Made by a program: the position numbers and the translations under genes
Notes under the pieces: model-generated
The model's database searches: none
What the model saw: only the letters and a program-made list of their open reading frames with translations
Told to the model about the DNA's origin: nothing
Shown here: piece after piece, positions 53,938 to 61,609 of the stretch
Layout: every line of letters starts with the position of its first letter
How positions within the stretch are numbered: the stretch's first letter is position 1
Origin: Oceanicoccus sp. KOV_DT_Chl
GTDB lineage: Bacteria; Pseudomonadota; Gammaproteobacteria; Pseudomonadales; Dasaniaceae
Length of the DNA stretch: 64,000 nucleotides
Reading direction: 5' to 3'
Assembly (NCBI RefSeq): GCF_900120175.1
Contig: NZ_FQLF01000005.1
Location: forward strand, 560,501-624,500

Positions 53938-53996
53938 ATAACGCCTTTAGCATGTGCGCCGAGCTTTTCGGCATCGCATGGCTAAAATTGTTATAA
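53938..53996 (-). other. attC-like recombination site (array 2)
   Basis: Left edge ATAACGC, right edge GTTATAA, about 59 bases. Arms TTTAGCATG and CATGGCTAAA with CGCCGA/TCGGC inside and a 5-base loop. Confidence 0.85.
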
Positions 53997-53997
53997 A

Positions 53998-54438
53998 TTA
54001 TTGCTGCTTAACAAACGGGTGCTCAAAATCAAGAACCCATGAATTTTCGGCATGGCTGGCAATATATAGGTTTAAGCCATCAATGTAGTACATGATTTCC
54101 GAATTACTCTCTGATTCATTATTAATTAGCCGAGCATGAGTGGCTTCTATTCCGTCACTCGTTACAACCATTCCAATATGGGAGTAATCTAATGAATCCT
54201 CTGTTTCAAGAAATGGGTCTCCGGCACATCGGGTTTCATTATAGCCTTTAGAGATCCATGTTATGGTGGTTTCGGAAATTTCGAGAGTAGACTGAGTTGA
54301 TCCGGAGTTTGCACTATCAAGGCATCCTCTTCTCCAGGTTCCTCTTGCCTCTTCGGGCACTGTCGCGCCACTGTTGCTACTCCCGTTGTCGCAGGCGCTT
54401 ACAAACAAAACTACAAATATTAGAGCTATACTTCTCAT
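53998..54438 (-). CDS. Cassette-encoded lipoprotein, unknown
   Basis: 146 residues with lipobox LFVSAC. Mature part: RGTWRRGCLDSANSGSTQ, a Cys pair, LEISETTITWISKGYNE and MYYIDGLNLYIASHAEN. It looks like a small lipocalin-like beta protein, but I cannot name the family. It is the second cassette from the distal end. Confidence 0.75.
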   Translation of the reverse strand: MRSIALIFVVLFVSACDNGSSNSGATVPEEARGTWRRGCLDSANSGSTQSTLEISETTITWISKGYNETRCAGDPFLETEDSLDYSHIGMVVTSDGIEATHARLINNESESNSEIMYYIDGLNLYIASHAENSWVLDFEHPFVKQQ

Positions 54439-54463
54439 GAATATCGATCCTTGATTATTGTTT

Positions 54464-54530
54464 ATAACGCCGCGCTCTGGGACAAACCGAAGCGAAGCGT
54501 AGGTTTGACCCTAGCAGCGCCTTGTTACGT
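54464..54530 (-). other. attC-like recombination site (array 2)
   Basis: Left edge ATAACGC, right edge GTTACGT, 67 bases. Arms GACAAACC and GGTTTGACC around GAAGCGAAGCGTA, with outer GCGC/GCGCC pairing. Confidence 0.88.
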
Positions 54531-54534
54531 GTGC

Positions 54535-55458
54535 TCACGCTAGCAACCCATCATACTTTCTGGGGAGCAATGCAAATTCACCCCAGCCCAAATTTTTAAA
54601 ACACAGGCCTGTACCGTTATCACTTACTTTGCCATAAACAATAACAGTTCTGCCAATTGATGCATCGGTAATGCCATGACTTCTTTGATGTCTATCTTGT
54701 AACTTGATGCAAAAATCCTGAACACCTATTTGATTATTTTTTAAATAGGTCATGCGTATATTATCTGGTCTTTTGTGCTCACCTAAATGGATGGTACTTT
54801 CGATAGTTCCGAAGTAAAGCTTTGGCTCATCATCTTCCTCTTGGATTTTTTCTACAGGGTGAAGCAGATCGACTAGTCGTATTGAGTATTTTTTATTTGG
54901 AAAGTAATAATATTTGTAGAGATTCTCGTCAAAATTCCTACAAATACCAGCCACAGTGGTAATCTTACTTGGAAGCTTGAAGGACTCACCTCTATGCCGT
55001 CCTATAGGTACATCTGAGATAGGGCCATCGATATCTTCGACGGGAGTTTCATCGTATTCACCCCCTGCGTCATCGGGAAGCTCAGGCTTATCTTTAATAA
55101 ACCCATCTACTATGACTAGGTTTTCATCATCTATAGCTTTACGTGCCTCTTCATATGTTTCATACCTCTTTCCTTCAGGCTTGCTAGAACGAAGATCGCA
55201 CTTGATTTCTTTGTAAGCTGCTAAGTGGCAAAAATATGCCTCCCGACCATTAGAAAAATGTTCCTTTTGCTTTGGCACTCTATTTAGATTTGTGAAACAA
55301 ACAGGACAAAACAAAGAACCGTCCATCTCTGATCGATATTCCGATGGGGCAACCCTGGCAGCATCTCGTTTCAGCACGTCTTGGTTGCCATTTTCATAGC
55401 TCCAACCAACTAGCTGCAAAGCGTATTTAATCCTTCGTTTACTGTCAGCTTCAGCCAT
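54535..55458 (-). CDS. Cassette-encoded protein with Cys-rich N-terminal motif
   Basis: 307 residues, soluble. Near the N-terminus there is a zinc-type pattern FCPVCFTNLNRVPKQKEHF then YFCHLAAYKEIKC. The C-terminal part (LYFGTIESTIHLGEHKRPDN, VIVYGKVSDNGTGLCFKNLG) has an OB-like look. The middle is acidic (DDAGGEYDETPVEDIDGP). I do not recognise the family. The combination of zinc site and OB-like end suggests nucleic-acid binding (inference). Confidence 0.72.
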   Translation of the reverse strand: MAEADSKRRIKYALQLVGWSYENGNQDVLKRDAARVAPSEYRSEMDGSLFCPVCFTNLNRVPKQKEHFSNGREAYFCHLAAYKEIKCDLRSSKPEGKRYETYEEARKAIDDENLVIVDGFIKDKPELPDDAGGEYDETPVEDIDGPISDVPIGRHRGESFKLPSKITTVAGICRNFDENLYKYYYFPNKKYSIRLVDLLHPVEKIQEEDDEPKLYFGTIESTIHLGEHKRPDNIRMTYLKNNQIGVQDFCIKLQDRHQRSHGITDASIGRTVIVYGKVSDNGTGLCFKNLGWGEFALLPRKYDGLLA

Positions 55459-55492
55459 CTGAGCGTTCCTTCTGTGATCGGACTAATTACAC

Positions 55493-55546
55493 GTAACGCC
55501 TAAAGAAGCCGCGCATTTATGCGTCGGTTTGCTTTACTTGTTAGGT
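55493..55546 (-). other. attC-like recombination site (array 2)
   Basis: Left edge GTAACGC, right edge GTTAGGT, 54 bases. Arms GCCGCGCAT and ATGCGTCGGTTTGC. The stop codon of the upstream gene lies inside it. Confidence 0.88.
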
Positions 55547-56573
55547 ATTGGTCAAGAAACCGCTGCGTATAAGGGGTTTCATTGAATTCATTAACTGCAA
55601 TCATAGTATTCTGAAGGTCAGCACCAATAAAATTCCAACAAATCATAAATGACGGTACTTTGTTATCAATTGGATCATTCAGCTTGAGAATTTCTTTCAT
55701 GTTTTCAGCATTACCTGAAAGGCTACCGCTTGCTAATACTATATGTACACCAGTGATTGGGAGATTAATTCGTGACCACAGCACCTTCTGATTATCTATG
55801 GAAGCTTGTCTCTGACTAAGCATGCAGGTAACTAGGACCCAGTAATCCATTGCTGGGAGGTCTGTTAATCGATCAGCCAACCCTTCTGTGTCTCCATTGT
55901 CGTTATGCAGAAGAGCTTTCATGGTAGCTGAAAGATATTCATATGATTCTTTACTACCCTTCATCCACATATGATCGGGGTCAACCTTATCAATAATTGC
56001 CTTGAAATCGTTTTGAACAAAGTCGATGCCAACCTTTGCTTCAATATGATCAGTGGTATTTGAAACCATTCGAGTTAAATAATGAATAATATCAATAGAG
56101 GACGCTCCATGCCTGACAAGTTCTTCAATCACTTTCTGTGGTAACGTTCCAGCACATGTAATGTCATTTTGGTTTGCAAATTCAATATGACTTTTACCCC
56201 TGCAATTTTTTCCATCAACTATCGATAAAACCAGTATATGTTTACAATTTTCGTAGGGTACTGCAAAGCTATCATGCTCATTCTTTCCTTTTAAAGTGCG
56301 GCCACCTTTCCATTCTTTTAGCCACCCTTGAGCTTGATTTAGGTTGTGATGCGAGCATTTTTCGGACTTTAACTGATTTCTCTTAACTCCTTTACCGCTT
56401 TGGTAATAACGCATATATATCAGCACTACACAATCATTAACATACCAAACAAGGTCAGCAGGTTCGCGTGTTGCATTTCCTTTCCTATACTCATCGGGCT
56501 CAAATACAAACTCTGAACCAATAGAGTATTTTGAAATCAAGGAAAGTAACTGTTCCTGCTTATTCTGTGGCAC
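55500..56573 (-). CDS. Cassette-encoded protein, possible PD-(D/E)xK-like N-terminal domain
   Basis: 357 residues, start GTG. The attC edge supplies an AGG about 10 bases upstream. The N-terminal pattern EPDEYRKGNATREPADLVWY with VNDCVVLIYMRYY resembles REP.DLVV..ND.VVLI..K of uncharacterised nuclease-like proteins. The final Lys of the motif is missing (YMRYY), so activity is doubtful. Later parts: KHILVLSIVDGKNCRGKSHI, YWVLVTCMLSQRQASID and INARLL at the end. Function is not known; a defence role is only a hypothesis. Confidence 0.65.
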   Translation of the reverse strand: MPQNKQEQLLSLISKYSIGSEFVFEPDEYRKGNATREPADLVWYVNDCVVLIYMRYYQSGKGVKRNQLKSEKCSHHNLNQAQGWLKEWKGGRTLKGKNEHDSFAVPYENCKHILVLSIVDGKNCRGKSHIEFANQNDITCAGTLPQKVIEELVRHGASSIDIIHYLTRMVSNTTDHIEAKVGIDFVQNDFKAIIDKVDPDHMWMKGSKESYEYLSATMKALLHNDNGDTEGLADRLTDLPAMDYWVLVTCMLSQRQASIDNQKVLWSRINLPITGVHIVLASGSLSGNAENMKEILKLNDPIDNKVPSFMICWNFIGADLQNTMIAVNEFNETPYTQRFLDQYLTSKANRRINARLL

Positions 56574-56580
56574 GTAGATA

Positions 56581-56639
56581 CCTAACGCCTTAAGAAGGGG
56601 CTGCCGGTTAGGCAGTCCCGCTTGCTTAATTTGTTAGGC
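56581..56639 (-). other. attC-like recombination site (array 2)
   Basis: The best conserved site. On the coding strand it begins GCCTAAC and ends GCGTTAGG. Arms TTAAGAAGGGGCTGCC and GGCAGTCCCGCTTGCTTAA with a short GGTTA loop. About 59 bases. Confidence 0.92.
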
Positions 56640-56646
56640 ATTTTAT

Positions 56647-57450
56647 TTAGCACGGTATTTCCTCAATATACTGAACATTTTTCATCTTTTTCATGTCATC
56701 CAGAGCCCACGATATTTTACCCATATCTATTGATGTAAGTATATGCTGTGAAGGAAATACAACTTTATCTGTTTCTATAGGAAAAATTCTACTCATCTTT
56801 GGCAGGTTAAAGAATTCCGTTGATTTAATGCCTTTTTCTCTAGTTGCAAAGACAAAAACATATAGGGGGCCACAAATAAAGCCAACTGATTGTGAGTTTC
56901 TATTTAAATTTCCCAGTGGAGGATTAGGTCCATCTGGTGAAGTGGCCAGTATTTGAGATATCCTAAGCCATGCAGAATCTGATGAGTGATCATGCTTGCC
57001 TATATACACCGCATAATAATCTGGCACCTTATTTTCAGTGCGCAGCGTATTTCTGTCATTTTTTGGAGTTACCGATATGTCTTTATCAGCATACTCGCCA
57101 ACAATGACTTTCATTGCAATCCAGCGTGATAGAATATCTTGATCTGATTTTTCAAGGATTACCGGTTCGTTTTGAAGTATCTTCGAAAGCATTGGCTTAA
57201 CTTCACTTTCAAGTCTGCTCATCCAGCCGCTATTACACGCTCTGCACACGACACGAAATTTTGTAGTTGTAAGATGACCTTGTCTTTTTAGTTCTTTGGC
57301 ATCAACTTGCTCTTTCCATTTAAAAGTATTCGTTTCACGAATATTTTCTCCGTCGCCCTCTAAAGGCAAAAACGGGTGCATCCACTCTGGCCATAAGTGT
57401 TCTTTGCTTTTCTTTCCATTTAAATTGCAAAAAATACAAGGATTACTCAT
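56647..57450 (-). CDS. Cassette-encoded HNH-type protein
   Basis: 267 residues. It has an N-terminal zinc-type pair PCIFCN, KSKEHLWPEWMHPF (EH..P), VVCRACNSGWMSRLESEVK, together the form of the HNH-endonuclease-like family found often in cassettes and defence regions. The C-terminal half is a mixed domain (VPDYYAVYIGKHDHSSDSAW). Nuclease activity is inferred from motifs only. The core site TTAGG lies 15 bases before the ATG. Confidence 0.82.
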   Translation of the reverse strand: MSNPCIFCNLNGKKSKEHLWPEWMHPFLPLEGDGENIRETNTFKWKEQVDAKELKRQGHLTTTKFRVVCRACNSGWMSRLESEVKPMLSKILQNEPVILEKSDQDILSRWIAMKVIVGEYADKDISVTPKNDRNTLRTENKVPDYYAVYIGKHDHSSDSAWLRISQILATSPDGPNPPLGNLNRNSQSVGFICGPLYVFVFATREKGIKSTEFFNLPKMSRIFPIETDKVVFPSQHILTSIDMGKISWALDDMKKMKNVQYIEEIPC

Positions 57451-57460
57451 AGCTTGAGAT

Positions 57461-57553
57461 GCCTAACGCTGAGTTAATGGGCAGCGTTGCTGCGAAGCAG
57501 CGCTTTTAGCTGTCCAGCCAGCTTGCTGGCGAACATTGAACGTATTGTTACAT
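57461..57553 (-). other. attC-like recombination site (array 2)
   Basis: Left edge GCCTAACGC, right edge GTTACAT, 93 bases. Strong internal hairpins GCTGC-GAA-GCAGC and CCAGC-CAGCTTGCTGG. Confidence 0.85.
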
Positions 57554-57982
57554 TTTGATCTTGGCACAATCTTCAATCCTTGAGCTTGTGTAGATTTTAT
57601 TGTCCTTTAGCTCCGTTTGGAAAGCTAGGGTGGAGCTTGTTAACTCTATGATTTTGAATTTATTCTCATGTGGCCATTGCGAGTCTTCGGTGTGGCCATT
57701 TCTCTCTACAGAGGTAATTTTATTAATGTACTTCCCAAATTTAACCTCCCATTTTCCTCTATCTGTAAATCCTTCCTTATAGCCATCCGATGAGTAATCC
57801 ATTTTATATATTGTATGGTCACCGTTCTTTTCGAAAACAAGACAATATGCCGAGCGTCCAAATTGGTTTTCTGTAGATCCATTCCAGTGGCCGACGATGG
57901 TCTCTCGGTATTCTGTGTCATGAAGAACACACCCTGTCAGGAGGGTTAGGATGAAGATGGACAGTAAATATTTAGTTTTCAT
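57548..57982 (-). CDS. Cassette-encoded lipoprotein, unknown
   Basis: 144 residues with lipobox LLTGC. Mature part: VGHWNGSTENQFGRSAYCL, EKNGDHTIYKMDYSSDG, RGKWEVKFGKYI and LAFQTELKDNKIY. It looks like a lipocalin-like beta barrel. It is the first cassette after the leader of array 2, as the lipoprotein at 38866 is in array 1. Confidence 0.78.
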   Translation of the reverse strand: MKTKYLLSIFILTLLTGCVLHDTEYRETIVGHWNGSTENQFGRSAYCLVFEKNGDHTIYKMDYSSDGYKEGFTDRGKWEVKFGKYINKITSVERNGHTEDSQWPHENKFKIIELTSSTLAFQTELKDNKIYTSSRIEDCAKIKM

Positions 57983-57992
57983 ATTTTAAATA

Positions 57993-58060
57993 TGTAACGC
58001 TTATTATATAGACCTGTCGGTATAAGTTACTTCAACCCGACCAGTCGGTATATGTTGTCA
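57993..58060 (-). other. attC-like site at leader-cassette junction (array 2)
   Basis: Left edge GTAACGC, right edge GTTGTCA. Arms TATAGACC-TGTCGG and CCGACCAGTCGGTATA. Nearly identical to 39379-39446. Confidence 0.7.
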
Positions 58061-58148
58061 AAAGGGATAAATTACAGAATGGTCAGTATAAGTAGCCTAA
58101 CGTTCTATTGTCATTCTTCCCTAACGTATTGTTTTTGTTATTAAACGG

Positions 58149-58176
58149 ATAATACTCACAATCAGGCTTAGTTCAA
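58149..58176 (-). promoter_or_regulatory. Sigma70-like promoter pointing into array 2
   Basis: On the minus strand TTGAAC, 16-base spacer, TATTAT. It corresponds exactly to the pair in leader 1. Confidence 0.55.
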
Positions 58177-58323
58177 GAGACAATGTGATCTGATGGCCAA
58201 TTAACAATTAAGGTTTAAATATCCCTTAATGAATCGCAAAGCGATTCATGCCCTTGACTTACTTCCCCTAAAAGGAGGCGAGCAACGGAGGAAATTTGCG
58301 GCCCTTAGAGCAAACGAATGTTT

Positions 58324-58542
58324 GACTCAAATACGCTAAGGCGTATTTTCGCCCTACGGGCGACCTAGCGGTCGTCCAAATTGCAGTGCAATTTGTGACT
58401 CAAATACACTAGGAAATATTTTCACCTTGCAGGCGACCTGAAGGTCGTCCAAATTGCAGTGCAATTTGTGACTCAAATACACTAGGAAATATTTTCACCC
58501 TACTGGCAACCTAAAGGTTGTCCAAATTGCAGTGCAATTTGT
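58324..58542. repeat. Three 73-bp tandem repeats
   Basis: Units at 58324-58396, 58397-58469 and 58470-58542. Each contains a hairpin with loop TAGC, TGAA or TAAA and a perfect AAATTGC-AGT-GCAATTT palindrome. In unit 3 the stem GCGACC/GGTCGT becomes GCAACC/GGTTGT, a compensatory change. Absent from array 1. Confidence 0.9.
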
Positions 58543-58673
58543 GAGTGAGTTCGACAAAAAGCTAAGCTTTTTGCTACGAGCCGGAACGGCGAAGCCCGTA
58601 GGGTAATAAAACGCCTTAGAGTTTTATTATTAACTGCGTCCCGTTATTTTCTGAGTAGCGCAGTGTACCCGCA

Positions 58674-58767
58674 GGGGCGACTGACCGGGGAATCACTTTT
58701 CTTGGTTACTTCTTTTAGATAAAAGAAGTGACTTGCCGCCGGGCAACCCCGGCAAACTATCTAAGCA
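58674..58767 (-). repeat. Boundary repeat, right arm of cassette region 2
   Basis: The same element as 39783-39875, inverted relative to 52009-52094. It continues left into CTGAGTAGCGCAGTG, shared with region 1. Confidence 0.9.
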
Positions 58768-58868
58768 ATTGAAACTTAATAATTAAACTACGATATAAGA
58801 ATAGAAACATGCACTCTGTAGCTCTGGATTCCTGATCAAGTCAGGAATGACAATAGTGTAAAAAAAAC

Positions 58869-59697
58869 CTACCCAGAGCCATTCTCCAACAACAAATACG
58901 AACACCAATCACTCCACCCCCAACATACAACTTGGCATCCTCCCGCCCGACTCAGCCAACGCCAACAAATTCACACAAGCCGTCACCCCGGAACCGCAAT
59001 ACACCACAACATCCTCCTGCGCTAAAACATCCCCCCACCGCTGCTGCGGATCAGCCTGCATCAAACCCTGCGCATCGGTGACTTCCTGCCAGGGAAAATT
59101 AACTGCACCATTGATATGCCCGGCAATGGGATCGATTGGTTCCTGCTGACCTAAAAAACGCGCCTTTTCGCGTGAATCTATTAATACTGAAGATTGGCTA
59201 TGAGGGATGGTTTTCACTTCATTGATATCGACCACCATCGCGGCATTGAGTGTGGCTGAAAAATTTCCCGACTGCGCGGCTATAGGACTCTCATTATCCA
59301 CTGGCAAATCTAACTGGCGCCAAGCGCTGAAGCCACCATCTAACACTTTAACGTTGTCGTGACCAAGGTAGCGCAGCAACCACCACAGACGAGAGGCAAA
59401 GGCAAAACGATGGTCATCATAGGCCACTATCAGTGTTTGTTGATTGACACCTAAGTCCCGCAATATTGCTGCCAAGGTTTCACTATCGGGTAAGGGGTGA
59501 CGACCACCGTGTACTGACTTAATGCCGGAGAGATGTTTATCCAGATGCAGGTAATGGGCACCGCTGATATGGGCCTGTTGGTAATTACGCTCGCCCTCTT
59601 CGGTATCGGCCAGTGAAAAACGGCAATCAATGACAACGACGTTGGGCTGCTGATAACAATCCGCCAGCTTTGCTGCACTAATCAGGTATTTGAACAT
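58869..59697 (-). CDS. sseA: Thiosulfate/3-mercaptopyruvate sulfurtransferase (two apparent frameshifts near C-terminus)
   Basis: A two-rhodanese-domain protein with active-site VYCGSGVTACVNLLAL, VVVIDCRFSLADTEEG and AYDDHRFAFASRLWWLLRYL. The open frame stops at 58909 after an unnatural tail. Adding one base in the GGGCGGG region (58941-58950) and one in the C5 run at 58917-58921 restores LAESGREDAKLYVGGWSDW and a TAG at 58869, giving about 276 residues, close to E. coli SseA. The ATG has GGAG 6-7 bases upstream. The role is transfer of sulfur from 3-mercaptopyruvate to a thiol acceptor. Confidence 0.87.
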
Positions 59698-59793
59698 ATT
59701 CGCTCCCAAGCACTTTAATCACTACTAACCCCTTTCGTAGAGGTAGGTGATTTTTTAATCGACAGGTGTACAATCGGTGCATAATAACAGTAA

Positions 59794-59910
59794 GGGCACC
59801 TCTGAATAATGGCAAATGCTCTCTGGCCTCCAGATAAATTCAGGATTAAGGCAGCGCTACGCAGGCATGCTGGTTGCGCAGAGAACGTTTGCCATTATTT
59901 AGAGTTGCCC
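59794..59910. mobile_element. MITE-like element with 32-bp terminal inverted repeats
   Basis: A 117-base element. The first and last 32 bases are inverted copies with 28 of 32 matching (GGGCACCTCTGAATAATGGC at the left end). It has no coding frame. No clear target duplication is seen (TAA left, TCG right). The ends recall IS5-type terminal repeats. It ends 13 bases before the DUF2244 start codon, so it may supply regulatory sequence. Confidence 0.72.
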
Positions 59911-59923
59911 TCGGGAGAGACCA

Positions 59924-60475
59924 GTGATTACTGTTTCCGCCATTAGCGATTATCCCGCCACTGCGGCTCTTGATGAGACCGCCAGTTATATTATTGCCCA
60001 ACCTAATCAATCGGCCAGCTGGCAGCGCAATAAGCAAATTTTAATTGTGGTTGGGCTGTTATCCGGTGTGGTGGCCACGGTTTTTAGTTTGATTGGTGCC
60101 TGGTTAATTTTACCGGTGACTGGTCTGGAAATTACCGCGCTGGGCAGTGCCTTGTATATTGTTTGCCGGCAAGCGCGCCAGCGCCATATTATTCGTTTTT
60201 GCGGCGAGCATTTGATTATTGAAAAAGGCTTTAACAAGCCACAGCAATTCTGGCGGCTGGATAAAGCGCAGTGCCGCTTGCTGGTGCAAAGACCTGCGCA
60301 CAGCTGGGAGTCGATTCATTTAGAGATTACTCACACCAACGCCGTCGGGGAATCACTGCAAATTTCGCTGGGCGAGTTTTTGAATAGAGCGGATAGCGAA
60401 CAATTGTTGGCTACGTTGCGACAACAAGGTTTAGCCGTTCGCAATGATAGTTACAACGTTGAACAAGCGATTTAA
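59924..60475 (+). CDS. DUF2244 membrane protein
   Basis: 183 residues, start GTG with GGGAGAG upstream. Two hydrophobic helices about residues 38-88 (ILIVVGLLSGVVATVFSLIG, ILPVTGLEITALGSALYIV) are followed by a soluble beta-rich part (HIIRFCGEHLIIEKGFNKPQ, FWRLDKAQCRLLVQRP). Matches DUF2244; function unknown. In many proteobacteria it is near respiratory genes, which is not the case here. Confidence 0.82.
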   Translation: MITVSAISDYPATAALDETASYIIAQPNQSASWQRNKQILIVVGLLSGVVATVFSLIGAWLILPVTGLEITALGSALYIVCRQARQRHIIRFCGEHLIIEKGFNKPQQFWRLDKAQCRLLVQRPAHSWESIHLEITHTNAVGESLQISLGEFLNRADSEQLLATLRQQGLAVRNDSYNVEQAI

Positions 60476-60498
60476 CCGACGGTTAATGATACGAGCAA

Positions 60499-61371
60499 TT
60501 AATCAATGGTGAATGCCAACTTACCTAGCTCGTCATAGTCCGCCTGATAAACACCGGGTTTTGCCGGGATCATTTTACCCAGCGCTCCGGTTATTAATAA
60601 TTGCCCCGGCTGTATTTGCCAGCCATTGTTAACGGTGCGATTAACCAACCACAGCAGCGCCTGCCACTGATCACCCATCGCATCAACACCGCGCCCGGTC
60701 AGAATAGTCACGCCATCATGTTGCAATTCGGCACTGAGCTGATTGAGATCAAACTGGAACGGATCATGACCTGCGCCATACAAAAACTGTTTCGCCACCA
60801 CATTATTAATGATGATATCCACACCGGTTAATTGCTTGGGTAAATCAAAATACAGATCCGGTAATTCAATCACCGGATATACCTTGGCAATTTTTTTCTT
60901 CAAGCTGGCGATATCATTTAGCGGCTGATCAATCACACTATTGACGCTAAAGCCGATTTCAATTTCCAGCATCATATTGTTATAGCCACTGCCATCCACG
61001 TTGCCGGCAGCTGCCTTAACTTCGCTGCCACCACTTAGCAACACCCCCGCCACTGGTTGATCTACATTAAATTTTTTTCGCGACGGTACTGATGTGAGCC
61101 CGGCTTTAAATCCCTGCGGGACCGCGCCTGCCAATCGCTGCTTAACGGCCAGTGTTTGAGTGTGATACGCCTGTTCCAAACTCAAGGACTGCTTATGAGA
61201 AACCACCGGTGCTGCGGCGCCACTATTGGCTGCAGCCACAACGGTCTCGACTACATTGTCAAACGCTGACGTATCCACTGCCGATTGCGCCAGTACTGAC
61301 TCAGAGCACAGTATCGCACCCGATAAAATGAACGCGATACCTAGCCGATGATGCCGCCGATTAATAGCCAT
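60499..61371 (-). CDS. Exported hydratase/FAH-like protein
   Basis: About 290 residues from the ATG preceded by AGGG. It has a signal peptide (LGIAFILSGAILCSESVLAQS). The body resembles 2-keto-4-pentenoate hydratase / FAH family: GFKAGLTSVPSRKKFNVDQP, MMLEIEIGFSVNSVID, YPVIELPDLYFDLPK, GVTILTGRGVDAMGDQWQALLWLVN. The Glu-Glu-like pair LEIEIG is kept. An exported member is unusual. The substrate is unknown. Confidence 0.82.
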   Translation of the reverse strand: MAINRRHHRLGIAFILSGAILCSESVLAQSAVDTSAFDNVVETVVAAANSGAAAPVVSHKQSLSLEQAYHTQTLAVKQRLAGAVPQGFKAGLTSVPSRKKFNVDQPVAGVLLSGGSEVKAAAGNVDGSGYNNMMLEIEIGFSVNSVIDQPLNDIASLKKKIAKVYPVIELPDLYFDLPKQLTGVDIIINNVVAKQFLYGAGHDPFQFDLNQLSAELQHDGVTILTGRGVDAMGDQWQALLWLVNRTVNNGWQIQPGQLLITGALGKMIPAKPGVYQADYDELGKLAFTID

Positions 61372-61540
61372 AACCACTACCCTTTCAAGATCGAAAACTT
61401 ATTATCATTCACTGCACTTGCCAATAGCGTGGTATTTATCGACAGCTACACCCTAAACTTCATTATTCACAGCATCCACTAATGACAAGGCTTTAGTATC
61501 CATACTATTATTCTGCCCCTAATAACAATAGCTATACCGC

Positions 61541-61582
61541 TAGCATCTAGCATCTAGCATCTAGCATCTAGCATCTAGCATC
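61541..61582. repeat. Six perfect copies of heptamer TAGCATC
   Basis: A simple-sequence repeat of 6 x 7 bases lying 27 bases upstream of the uppP start codon. A seventh copy is imperfect (TAGCCAT). Confidence 0.93.
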
Positions 61583-61609
61583 TAGCCATTCAACCACAGG
61601 AGCCAACAC

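Larger units (their letters stand above)
57993..58327 (-). repeat. Conserved leader of cassette array 2
   Basis: Nearly identical to 39379-39707, with an insertion of about 9 bases (AACAATTAA). CCTAACG motifs are at 58096 and 58120. The hairpin GAATCGC-AAA-GCGATTC is present. It diverges at 58328, where the tandem 73-bp repeats begin. Confidence 0.85.

Noticed and set aside
58324-58542. CRISPR array
   Set aside because: The 73-bp units are contiguous, with no unique spacers between short repeats and no cas genes.
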